The translations under genes were made by a program, and so were the position numbers. Positions 1 to 5,664 of a stretch of DNA of 6,332 nt are shown in pieces. The stretch's first letter is position 1; each line of letters begins with the position of its first letter. The notes beneath the pieces were generated by a model, which did not search any database, was not told where the DNA came from, and saw only the letters and a list, made by a program, of their open reading frames with translations. Origin of the DNA: Phycisphaerales bacterium (lineage in GTDB: Bacteria; Planctomycetota; Phycisphaerae; Sedimentisphaerales; Anaerohalosphaeraceae); contig PMBP01000396.1 of assembly GCA_003152975.1 (NCBI GenBank), forward strand, positions 2,969-9,300, written 5' to 3'.

Positions 1-506
1 AGCGCCAGCGTCGCCATCATCGACAGATTGAGCAGGATCGGCGCCGCGGCGGGCGTGGCGAAGTGCTTGTGAACATTCAAAACCCCGCCAAGGATCGCGG
101 CCAGGCAAACCATGACCATATACGGAAGCATGATCGCCGTCAGGGCCAGCCCCAGCCGGGTGCCGGTCTTTTCGGCAATCGCGCCATAGAAAAACAGGAT
201 GACGATCTCGCCGATCAGCGTGGCCGCGGCCAGCACGACAAACACCACCGACAGGATCGTCGCCACGAGGCGATTGGCCCGCTGCGGATCCTGGTGGAGC
301 TGTTCAGTATAGACAGGGATCAAGGAGGCCGAGGCCGCCCCTTCGCCAAAGAGCCGACGCGACAGATTTGGGACCTTGAAGCCGACCGTCCAGGCCGTCA
401 TCAGCCAGCCGGCGCCGAAGTAATAGGCAAAGGCCATGTCCCGCAGCATCCCGAAGACCCGGCTCAGGGCGGTGAGGGAGGCGATCTGTCGAAATCCGCG
501 AATCAT
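1..506 (-). CDS. murJ: Lipid II flippase MurJ (MviN family), N-terminal part, runs off the window
   Basis: Integral inner-membrane protein of the MOP/MVF superfamily that flips lipid II across the cytoplasmic membrane for peptidoglycan synthesis. The first 168 residues are visible and the gene continues past the left edge. Visible hallmarks are the N-terminal stretch SLTALSRVFGMLRD (residues 10-23), with arginines R16 and R22, and KVPNLSRRLFGEGA (44-57), with R50 and R51. These correspond to the conserved arginines R18, R24, R52 and R53 of the E. coli protein. PVYTE (64-68) and hydrophobic helices at about 80-108 and 119-143 also fit. The ATG at 506-504 is chosen because an AAGGA Shine-Dalgarno lies at 517-521, 10 nt upstream, and the protein then starts where family members start. 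It lies 93 bp downstream of comF on the same strand, with a hairpin/T-run in between, so it may not share the upstream transcript. The family call is very secure. Confidence 0.93.
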   Translation of the reverse strand, partial: MIRGFRQIASLTALSRVFGMLRDMAFAYYFGAGWLMTAWTVGFKVPNLSRRLFGEGAASASLIPVYTEQLHQDPQRANRLVATILSVVFVVLAAATLIGEIVILFFYGAIAEKTGTRLGLALTAIMLPYMVMVCLAAILGGVLNVHKHFATPAAAPILLNLSMMATLA

Positions 507-529
507 GCGACGAGGATCCTTGCCGTCTG

Positions 530-565
530 AAAAAGAAAAGGGACTTCAAAATTGAAAGCCCCTTC
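530..565 (-). terminator. Probable intrinsic terminator after the comF gene
   Basis: Read on the minus strand, AAGGGGCTTTCAA and TTGAAGTCCCTT pair with one mismatch and one bulged base. They are followed at once by TTTTCTTTTT (539-530). It sits 35 bp past the comF stop and about 9 nt before the murJ Shine-Dalgarno. The stem is imperfect and A/U-rich near the loop, so termination may be partial. Confidence 0.6.
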
Positions 566-599
566 AAAGGTTGCTGACGCTCCGGCAAAGCGAAGTCGC

Positions 600-1385
600 T
601 CACTCATCCCGATCCTGCATGGCCACGGCCACGACGAGGGCATAGACCTTGTCGGCTCCGGCCTGACGCAAGACCGCGGCACATTCATTGAGGGTCGCAT
701 TGCTGGTGGTAATATCATCGACAATGCAGCATCGTTTGCCTGAAAATTTGTGCCCATGGCGAACGGCGAAGGCCCCGCGGACATTGCGTCTCCGCTGGGC
801 GGGATCGAGCGACCACTGGGTGGGGGTATTGCGGATGCGGACCAGATCGGTATTGACGGTCGCAGACGGATGAACGAGACCTTTGGCCAGCATGCGGGAC
901 TGGTTGAACCCGCGAGAAAGGCGCCTTCGCCAGTGCAGGGGGACGGGCACAAACCAATCAATGAAGTCGGCAAAAGAGGCCGACTGCAGGGCGGCATTGA
1001 GGATTCGGACCAGGGGCTCGGCCAATTCGCCGCGATCCTGGAACTTCATCGACAAGATGATCTGCCGCAGCGAGCCGCCATAGACGCCGGCGCGGGCGAT
1101 TCCGTCGAAGGATACCTGTCGGTCCTGGCAGTCGCCGCAACGATCGCCGATACGGCCGAAACGGCTGGCCTGCCTTCCGCAGTGCGGGCAGTAGTCGCCA
1201 CCGCAGGCCGCCATCAGGTCCCGCCAGCAATCGTCGCACAGGAAGGTGTCGAGCTCATCCTTGCGGGTTCTGCAGCCCAGGCAGATCGTCGGCCAGAGGA
1301 GATGGTTGACACTCTCCAGCAGGCGCGAGAAACCCTTTTGGGCCCAGGCCCGGTTGATCGATCGTAACTGGGGAAGAAGGGTCAT
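600..1385 (-). CDS. comF: ComF-family phosphoribosyltransferase-like protein
   Basis: ComF-family protein of 261 residues, a normal length for the family. It is cytoplasmic. ComF is required for DNA uptake in transformable bacteria, and the family (including GntX) has a zinc-ribbon-like N-terminus joined to a PRTase-type fold. The N-terminus has four Cys pairs: C35/C38, C50/C53, C66/C69 and C83/C86. The family signature VPVPLHWRRRLSRGFNQSRM covers 146-165 and RNVRGAF covers 200-206. The PRPP-loop equivalent is IVDDITTSNATL (221-232). At this site the usual form is VDD followed by TTGAT, so here S-N replaces T-G. The start is the ATG at 1385-1383, 16 bp after the stop of the prepilin-like gene. 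There is no strong Shine-Dalgarno, only a weak GGA, so translation may depend on the upstream gene. The tight spacing places it as the last gene of the riboswitch-led cluster. The biochemical role is not established for most members, and competence here is only a possibility. Confidence 0.88.
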   Translation of the reverse strand: MTLLPQLRSINRAWAQKGFSRLLESVNHLLWPTICLGCRTRKDELDTFLCDDCWRDLMAACGGDYCPHCGRQASRFGRIGDRCGDCQDRQVSFDGIARAGVYGGSLRQIILSMKFQDRGELAEPLVRILNAALQSASFADFIDWFVPVPLHWRRRLSRGFNQSRMLAKGLVHPSATVNTDLVRIRNTPTQWSLDPAQRRRNVRGAFAVRHGHKFSGKRCCIVDDITTSNATLNECAAVLRQAGADKVYALVVAVAMQDRDE

Positions 1386-1401
1386 GCTCGTATCCGGGAT
1401 T

Positions 1402-2211
1402 TTATTTCAGATCGAAGGGGCTGTTGTCGGCCGGATCGAACCAGCCCAGCGACATCGTCGTCGATTCGACGCCATAGACATTAACCGAATCCATCGGGGC
1501 CATCTGCCGGGCATCGACATGGCCGTCAACCCAGCCGATATTGACCCGGCCCTGGTGGCGGAAGTGCAGGGTCGGGGACATGTAGAAACCCGTCATGACC
1601 TGTCCGGCGACAACGCAGAACGGCGGCTCGGCAAACGAGTACTCCAGATAGGATCCATCCTGGCGGCTGATGGCACAGTCGGCAAACATCAGGGTCCGGC
1701 CGGACGAGCCGACCTCGGAGGAGCGGGTGGTCCGTTCGTAGGAGCGAGCGGGATCGGCGTCGCCTTCCCACAGGCGGCTGCCCAGATAGGTCATATTGTA
1801 GCCATAACCTCCGCAACCCTGTTCGAAGTTTTCCTCCCACAATCCGCCGCGGACAAACCGGATCCGCTCGGGGCACTCGTTGACGCGGCCGCTGTCGAGA
1901 TAGGAGGCCAACGGGCCCCGGGTCGGATCAAACGGCAGGTCACTGCGTTCGCGAACACCATGCCATCGCACCAGGCCACCGGCCCGGTTCCACAGGTCTT
2001 TGGCGCCGGGCACAAAGAACCCGTCATTGTCAACCGTGTATGACAGGTTTGCGCAATTCAACTGGCGGAGGTTGGTGCGGCAGATGGCGCCCCGCGCCTG
2101 GCGGCGGGTGGCCTGCAGGGTCGGCGCCAGGATCGCCAGCAACACGGCCACCAGCGAAACGACGACGATCACTTCGACCAGAGTGAATCCGAGGGCTCGC
2201 GACCGTTTCAT
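1402..2211 (-). CDS. Prepilin-like exported protein with H-X9-DG motif
   Basis: Type IV prepilin/pseudopilin-like protein of 269 residues, of the kind present in large numbers in Planctomycetota. The N-terminus is a class III signal. Basic KRSRALG is followed by FTLVEVIVVVSLVAVLLAILAP, with predicted prepilin peptidase cleavage between G8 and F9 and the conserved glutamate at mature position 5 (E13). The hydrophobic helix covers about 9-30. The C-terminal region contains H219, nine residues, then D229-G230 (HQGRVNIGWVDG), the H-X9-DG signature, preceded by a Cys-containing globular part (C44, C53, C113, C133, C179, C199). The start at 2211 has GGAGAG upstream inside the end of the preceding gene and lies 2 bp after that gene's stop, which implies translational coupling. 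The partner is unknown. Proteins of this sort may act in a type II secretion/pilus-like machine or as envelope proteins. Its place in a B12-riboswitch cluster is unusual. Confidence 0.85.
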   Translation of the reverse strand: MKRSRALGFTLVEVIVVVSLVAVLLAILAPTLQATRRQARGAICRTNLRQLNCANLSYTVDNDGFFVPGAKDLWNRAGGLVRWHGVRERSDLPFDPTRGPLASYLDSGRVNECPERIRFVRGGLWEENFEQGCGGYGYNMTYLGSRLWEGDADPARSYERTTRSSEVGSSGRTLMFADCAISRQDGSYLEYSFAEPPFCVVAGQVMTGFYMSPTLHFRHQGRVNIGWVDGHVDARQMAPMDSVNVYGVESTTMSLGWFDPADNSPFDLK

Positions 2212-2213
2212 GA

Positions 2214-3365
2214 TTACTCTCCGCTATCGGACGATTCGTTTCGCCAGTCCTCGACGGACAACCATTGCTCGGCGAATTGAATCCAATCTTCTATATCGAT
2301 AATTCCATCTTTCGGATCGGCCAGATCACACCGGGCCAGGAAACCCGGCTGGCCGAACCGTTTGTGCCAGGACTGGGCGAACAAGCCGTAATCCTCCAGA
2401 TCGACACGGCCATCCAAGTTGAGGTCGGCGCTATACCGTTGTTCGTTGAGAACCCCGACCGCCTCAAGATCGAATCCACCGGAGCCGAAGGTCAGCCAGG
2501 CGTCAAAGACCGGGTGAGCCGCTGCGTAGGGTTTGAAATGCGGCACCGTATTGGGGTCGTACGACGCCGGATCGGGAAAGCCATTGGCCTGATCGGCAAA
2601 CGCACCGCTGCCGGGGATATCCACCAGCCGGACGAAGCGGATATCGTCCAGATCGACCCGCCCCTGGCGAACCAGAGGATGATCCCGCAGATCCTCCAGA
2701 TCGAAGGGCGTCCCCGTGCAGACACTGTCGGCGTTGGGGTGCTTGCCGGCCAGATTATAGACATCCGTCACATCAATCGTGCCATAGGGTCCGACGCGGC
2801 CGGGCGTCAGGGAGACCGACGGAAACCGGGCAAAATCCATTCCGTTTGTCGAGACCTCGACGAAGGCCAGTTCGGCCATCATCCGCCCTTTGATCGAGCC
2901 GCCGGGGGTACTGACCAGCGAGAGGATGGCGTTTTCAAACACGGCAAAATCATACCCCCTGCCGTTGCGGATGGGGCCGGGAACAGACGGCCTGTTCGGG
3001 TCGCCGAAGGAAAGGGTGATCCTCCCCGGCGGAATTCCCGCAGCGAGTTCGGCTTCGTCGAGATCGCCGAGACTGACGATGTCGAAAATATTCCCGGTCG
3101 CCGGACCGAGGGCGTGGTTGGGATTAGTCCAAAAGGCGTCCGGAGTCTCGTTCGGCAGGTAATCATGGAACCCCGTGGCCCAGCCGCGAAAGAGCGGATG
3201 GATCCGGATCGAATTGGGATCCGGGTGGCGGGCAAAAGCGGTCGAACCCGGCGGCGGCGCCGGGTGCAGAAAGCCATCCACCCATCCGGACACACCCGGC
3301 TCGGTGTAGGGCCCGGCCAAGACGGCCGAACCGGAGACCAGCAAAATGATCACCCACGGTTTCAT
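2214..3365 (-). CDS. Secreted surface protein with C-terminal dockerin-like EF-hand pair
   Basis: Exported protein of 383 residues with no enzyme motif that I recognise. Residues 1-18 (MKPWVIILLVSGSAVLAG) form a Sec signal peptide, with likely cleavage after VLA. The body, about 60-305, has the pattern of a beta-rich cell-surface family: ALGPATG (85-91), YDFAVFENAI (138-147), AELAFVEVSTNGMDFARFPS (164-183), NLAGKHP (204-210) and FGSGGFDLEAVGVLN (293-307). Residues 311-369 form a dockerin type I-like pair of calcium-binding loops, DLNLDGRVDLEDYGLFAQSW and DLADPKDGIIDIEDW followed by IQFAEQWL. Tails of this kind are common on planctomycete secreted proteins. The start at 3365 lies 1 bp after the stop of the upstream DUF4465 gene. 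Only a distant GGAG is present, so re-initiation is likely. From memory, and unverified, related body domains occur beside B12-uptake genes in Bacteroidetes. The function is otherwise unknown, with corrinoid binding or surface display as the leading guesses. Confidence 0.85.
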   Translation of the reverse strand: MKPWVIILLVSGSAVLAGPYTEPGVSGWVDGFLHPAPPPGSTAFARHPDPNSIRIHPLFRGWATGFHDYLPNETPDAFWTNPNHALGPATGNIFDIVSLGDLDEAELAAGIPPGRITLSFGDPNRPSVPGPIRNGRGYDFAVFENAILSLVSTPGGSIKGRMMAELAFVEVSTNGMDFARFPSVSLTPGRVGPYGTIDVTDVYNLAGKHPNADSVCTGTPFDLEDLRDHPLVRQGRVDLDDIRFVRLVDIPGSGAFADQANGFPDPASYDPNTVPHFKPYAAAHPVFDAWLTFGSGGFDLEAVGVLNEQRYSADLNLDGRVDLEDYGLFAQSWHKRFGQPGFLARCDLADPKDGIIDIEDWIQFAEQWLSVEDWRNESSDSGE

Positions 3366-3366
3366 T

Positions 3367-4149
3367 TTAGTTTGACCGTCTCCGCAGCAGACAGAAACCC
3401 GCGCCGACCAGCAGCAGGGTCGCCGGCTCGGGGATGATGGTATCGATGACGAAATAGGCCGGCGTGTTCATTCCCCACGGTGCGACATCGGACGATGCCA
3501 GAGAAAATTCCAGCGACGAGACCACGCCGAGGGCCGACAGATCCACGAATCGCCAATCGGTCAGGATCGACTGACGGCCGTCGCGGAAGTCGGCCAGGTA
3601 GGTGGTTTGGCTGCCCGTGGCTTGCCCGGCGGAATCCCTGCCGGTGATCGTCAGAGAAAACCAGTCGCCGGCGGAAAAGGGCTCGACGCCAAACGACGCA
3701 TCGCCGTCGCGGAGGACCGACGCCGCATAAAGGTCATTGGAGACATACAATCCAGATATAGCCATCGGGCTCGACAAAGCGATCATGGGCAACGACGAAA
3801 AGCCCAGGTATCCGACGGCATAGTTGCCGCCGCTGTGGGCCGATCCGCCGGCGGCGGTGTATTGCCCGGCGAATCCGGTCAGCACCGTGTCCGTCCGGTT
3901 GGAATATGCGAATCCCTCCCATGAGGTGACCCCGCCGCCCCAGTCGGTGAAGGCGTTACCCAGCCGGGCCGAGCCGCTGGTAAAACCGCCGCTGCCGTCA
4001 GAGCCGTTCCAGTACGACTCAGGGGCCAGGGTCAGGTCCTCGAAATCCGCGACCGGAGCAAGGCCCGCCCCGGCGACTCCGACGCACGCCCATAAACTGG
4101 CCATCACAATGACCCCTTTCATTTCGCTTTTCATTTCGTACCCTTTCAT
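3367..4149 (-). CDS. DUF4465-type secreted PEP-CTERM protein, first gene behind the B12 riboswitch
   Basis: Exported 260-residue protein. Residues 1-29 look like a signal peptide: a Lys-rich start, then GVIVMASLWACVGVAGAG, with cleavage near AGA. The body resembles the DUF4465 family: ADFEDLTLAPESYWNGSDG (34-52), GGFTSGSARLGNAF (54-67), WEGFAYSNRTD (77-87), NYAVGY (109-114), GLYVSNDLYAA (133-143), DWFSLTITG (162-170), YLADFRD (184-190), WRFVDLSALG (199-208) and WGMNTPAYFVID (225-236). The C-terminus is a PEP-CTERM sorting signal: PEP at 240-242, a hydrophobic stretch (ATLLLVGAGFCLL) and an Arg cluster, RRR. It is expected to be processed by an exosortase and placed at or beyond the cell surface. 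The start at 4149 is fixed by a perfect GGAGG 6 nt upstream, and two further in-frame ATG codons follow within ten residues. The gene lies directly below a riboswitch terminator, so high B12 should lower its expression. DUF4465 has no settled enzymatic role. I recall, unverified, DUF4465 proteins in B12-regulated surface loci of Bacteroidetes, which suggests corrinoid binding. Confidence 0.88.
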   Translation of the reverse strand: MKGYEMKSEMKGVIVMASLWACVGVAGAGLAPVADFEDLTLAPESYWNGSDGSGGFTSGSARLGNAFTDWGGGVTSWEGFAYSNRTDTVLTGFAGQYTAAGGSAHSGGNYAVGYLGFSSLPMIALSSPMAISGLYVSNDLYAASVLRDGDASFGVEPFSAGDWFSLTITGRDSAGQATGSQTTYLADFRDGRQSILTDWRFVDLSALGVVSSLEFSLASSDVAPWGMNTPAYFVIDTIIPEPATLLLVGAGFCLLRRRSN

Positions 4150-4155
4150 CGTTTT

Positions 4156-4160
4156 CCTCC
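4156..4160 (-). promoter_or_regulatory. Shine-Dalgarno of the DUF4465 gene
   Basis: GGAGG on the minus strand, 6 nt before the ATG at 4149. It lies outside and downstream of the terminator stem, so the switch does not hide it directly. This favours control at transcription termination rather than translation. Confidence 0.85.
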
Positions 4161-4169
4161 GCAGACAAT

Positions 4170-4205
4170 AAAAAAACCGCCGTTCTCGCGCGGAGAACGA
4201 CGGTT
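4170..4205 (-). terminator. Intrinsic terminator of the cobalamin riboswitch
   Basis: On the minus strand AACCGTCGTTCTC pairs with GAGAACGGCGGTT across a 5-nt loop (13 bp including one U-G wobble), followed by an uninterrupted T-run ending at 4170. It lies between the aptamer and the first gene, 21 bp before the DUF4465 start codon. This is the OFF structure of the expression platform. Confidence 0.92.
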
Positions 4206-4270
4206 ATAGGTCATCAGCCAAACACTGGGTATCGAAGGCCGTGCGCACCGTTTGTCCCTGACGCGAGAAC
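4182..4270 (-). promoter_or_regulatory. Candidate antiterminator pairing in the riboswitch expression platform
   Basis: The leader segment GTTCTCGCG (4270-4262 on the minus strand) is a perfect 9-nt complement of CGCGAGAAC (4190-4182), which forms part of the loop and most of the 3' arm of the terminator. Pairing of the two would open the terminator. The 5' strand starts 13 nt after the aptamer P1 stem, so the pairing could form when the aptamer is unoccupied. What sequesters that strand in the bound state is not clear from inspection. Confidence 0.6.
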
Positions 4271-4283
4271 AATTCTGTGCCGA

Positions 4284-4484
4284 CGATCTCAGGCAGGTTT
4301 TCTGGCTTGTATCCTTCCCGACGGCTCCCTTCCCATCCGATTCTCGGACAGTGGGACGACTGCCATCGGGACCGGCGAATGGCAAAACCCACTCGCACTG
4401 GATACTTACAGCGGCGCGACCGCTACGGATTTTCACCGTATTCCCGTTTTGATCCCGGGCCGAACGGCCCCGGACCTGACATCG
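4284..4484 (-). ncRNA. Cobalamin (adenosylcobalamin-type) riboswitch aptamer
   Basis: B12-sensing leader RNA of about 201 nt, upstream of the secreted-protein operon. Canonical elements appear in the right order on the minus strand. They are a GGGAA followed by ACGGTGAAAATCCGT (around 4440-4424), GCGGT.. and GCCGCTGTAA (4415-4406), CCACTG (4354-4349), GGGAAGG (4319-4313) and the B12 box GCCAGAAAACCTGCC (4306-4292). The closing P1 stem can be drawn from CGATGTCAGG (4484-4475) and CCTGAGATCG (4293-4284), with a single G-G mismatch. A terminator and a perfect Shine-Dalgarno follow, so ligand binding most likely causes premature termination. The peripheral elements resemble class I (adenosylcobalamin) types, but the ligand preference is inferred. 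Any protein reading of this stretch is an artefact. Confidence 0.96.
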
Positions 4485-4515
4485 CATGCAATCCGTTTTC
4501 AAAGAACTCCAACTC

Positions 4516-4544
4516 TATCTATCAGACCGCCGGCGGGCGGGCAA
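4516..4544 (-). promoter_or_regulatory. Tentative sigma-70-type promoter for the riboswitch operon
   Basis: On the minus strand TTGCCC (4544-4539) and TAGATA (4521-4516) are separated by exactly 17 nt, placing the start of transcription near 4509, about 25 nt before aptamer P1. The -10 matches the consensus at only three of six positions. Support comes mostly from position, spacing and the A/T-rich tract just upstream. Confidence 0.35.
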
Positions 4545-4568
4545 CAGAAATTTTTCAAAAAATTTGTT
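4543..4568. repeat. A/T-rich inverted repeat between two divergent promoters
   Basis: AACAGAAATTTTT and AAAAAATTTGTT form an imperfect inverted repeat in otherwise GC-rich DNA. It abuts the tentative -35 of the minus-strand promoter and covers roughly -68 to -43 of the plus-strand promoter. That is the place of an UP element or a binding site for a nucleoid or regulatory protein. Confidence 0.5.
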
Positions 4569-4575
4569 CCGCCGA

Positions 4576-4604
4576 TTCCCCTTGCAGCGGAATCCCGATA
4601 TAAT
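4576..4604 (+). promoter_or_regulatory. Probable promoter of the FAH-family gene
   Basis: A perfect -10 hexamer TATAAT lies at 4599-4604, 29 bp before the start codon. With a 17-nt spacer the -35 would be TTCCCC (4576-4581), a poor match. The A/T-rich tract upstream may compensate. The gene's Shine-Dalgarno GGAGAG is at 4623-4628. Confidence 0.55.
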
Positions 4605-4633
4605 CGGGGCGGTTCGACAATCGGAGAGACAGC

Positions 4634-5584
4634 ATGAAGCTGGTATCGTACATCCTGGAGCCGCGGATTTCCTGCGGCCTGGTCACGGATCGGGGCATCA
4701 TCGATATTCCCTCGCAGAGCAACGGCGCCATGCGGCCACACAGCGTCAAGGAAATCCTGATCCGCGGCCCGGAATGTTTCAAGCAGGTCGCCGAGCTAGC
4801 AAAAAAGGCCACCCAATTTCTCGATCCGGCCCAACTGAAATTCACAGCCCCGGTGCCCCGCCCGGGCAAACTCTTGGGTTTGGCGGGCAACTTCAGCGAC
4901 CACATCAAGGAGGCCGGGCGGTCTCTGGGCCTGACCGACAGCCCCGCCAAAACCACCGTGCCGCGGCCGTTCCTGATGCCCTCGACGGCCGCGACGGGAC
5001 ACCGTTCGACCCTCCCCTGGCCGGCGTACAGCGAACAGGTCGATTACGAGATCGAGCTGGGCGTGATGATCGGCCGACATGCCCACTGCGTGCCGCCAGA
5101 AAAGGCCCGCGAGTGCATCGCCGGGTACCTGATCGCCAACGATGTCTCCGCCCGCAGCGTCACCTTTTCGGCGGGCCGGGCCAAGCGGCCGTGGGATGAA
5201 TTCTACGACTGGCTCGGCGGCAAATGGTCGGACGGTTTTCTCCCGCTGGGGCCCTGGCTGGTCACCGTCGACGAGATTCCCGACCCGCAGAACCTCCAAA
5301 TGGAACTGAAAGTCAATGGGGAAACCCGTCAGAAGGCCAACACTTCGCAGATGATTTTCTCCATCGATCAGATTGTCTCGTTCGTCAGTCACCTGATGAC
5401 GCTGGAACCGGGCGACATCATCGCCACGGGGACTCCGGCGGGCGTGGGGATGGCGACGGGCCGATTCCTGCAGCCCGGCGACACGATCGAATGCACCATC
5501 GAAAAAATCGGCACCCTGACCAACACCCTGGGCCCGCGTCCGTCGAGCTTCTATCGACCCCTGCTCGGATCGGAAACCGCCTAA
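4634..5584 (+). CDS. Fumarylacetoacetate hydrolase (FAH) family protein
   Basis: Cytoplasmic metal-dependent enzyme of 316 residues. The FAH superfamily cleaves or transforms beta-diketo or 2-oxo acids (for example acylpyruvates, oxaloacetate and 2-keto-3-deoxy sugar acids), and the substrate here cannot be read from sequence. Residues 1-70 form the small N-terminal domain and 75-310 the catalytic domain. The expected metal ligands are E139 and E141 in DYEIELGVMIG (137-147) and D170 in ANDVSARS (168-175). The active-site His motif is NFSDHIKEAG (86-95, H90). KWSDGFLPLGP (197-207) gives the K-x2-D-x3-P signature, and ATGTPAGVGM (264-273) is the usual late motif. All key residues look intact. 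The ATG is supported by GGAGAG five nt upstream and a TATAAT box. It is transcribed divergently from the riboswitch operon, and the next gene starts 80 bp after its stop. An extra loop around 180-194 (GRAKRPWDEFYDW) lies just after the metal aspartate. Confidence 0.93.
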   Translation: MKLVSYILEPRISCGLVTDRGIIDIPSQSNGAMRPHSVKEILIRGPECFKQVAELAKKATQFLDPAQLKFTAPVPRPGKLLGLAGNFSDHIKEAGRSLGLTDSPAKTTVPRPFLMPSTAATGHRSTLPWPAYSEQVDYEIELGVMIGRHAHCVPPEKARECIAGYLIANDVSARSVTFSAGRAKRPWDEFYDWLGGKWSDGFLPLGPWLVTVDEIPDPQNLQMELKVNGETRQKANTSQMIFSIDQIVSFVSHLMTLEPGDIIATGTPAGVGMATGRFLQPGDTIECTIEKIGTLTNTLGPRPSSFYRPLLGSETA

Positions 5585-5618
5585 AGCCCCTCGGCGGCGG
5601 CGGATGAACATAGTTCCA

Positions 5619-5636
5619 GGCCGAACGCGTTCGGCC
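5619..5636. repeat. Perfect 18-bp palindrome between the FAH gene and the Cys-rich gene
   Basis: GGCCGAACGCGTTCGGCC reads the same on both strands. It lies 34 bp after the FAH stop and 28 bp before the next start codon. As RNA it makes a short GC-rich hairpin, but only a mixed TAATCTTGTTT follows. It may be a weak terminator for the FAH transcript or an operator-like site for a dimeric regulator. Confidence 0.5.
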
Positions 5637-5664
5637 GTAATCTTGTTTGGGAGTGGGAAGGACC

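Noticed and set aside
750..2043. Long plus-strand open frames opposite comF and the prepilin-like gene
   Set aside because: They overlap genes with clear motifs on the minus strand and show no recognisable protein features or ribosome-binding sites.
2265..3437. A 390-codon open frame on the plus strand
   Set aside because: It is the antisense shadow of the dockerin-tailed protein. Its translation is rich in R, G and P without domain motifs, whereas the minus strand shows a signal peptide, family motifs and EF-hands.
4146..4502. A 118-codon minus-strand frame running through the leader region, plus short frames on both strands
   Set aside because: The sequence is explained by the cobalamin riboswitch, its terminator and the leader. 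The frame shows no protein features.
4796..5611. A 271-codon minus-strand frame opposite the FAH gene
   Set aside because: High-GC shadow frame. The plus strand encodes an intact FAH enzyme with all metal ligands.
5647..5664. TTG start giving a 116-residue version of the Cys-rich protein
   Set aside because: No Shine-Dalgarno precedes it, and the added residues are encoded by the GGGAAGGA ribosome-binding site of the downstream ATG.
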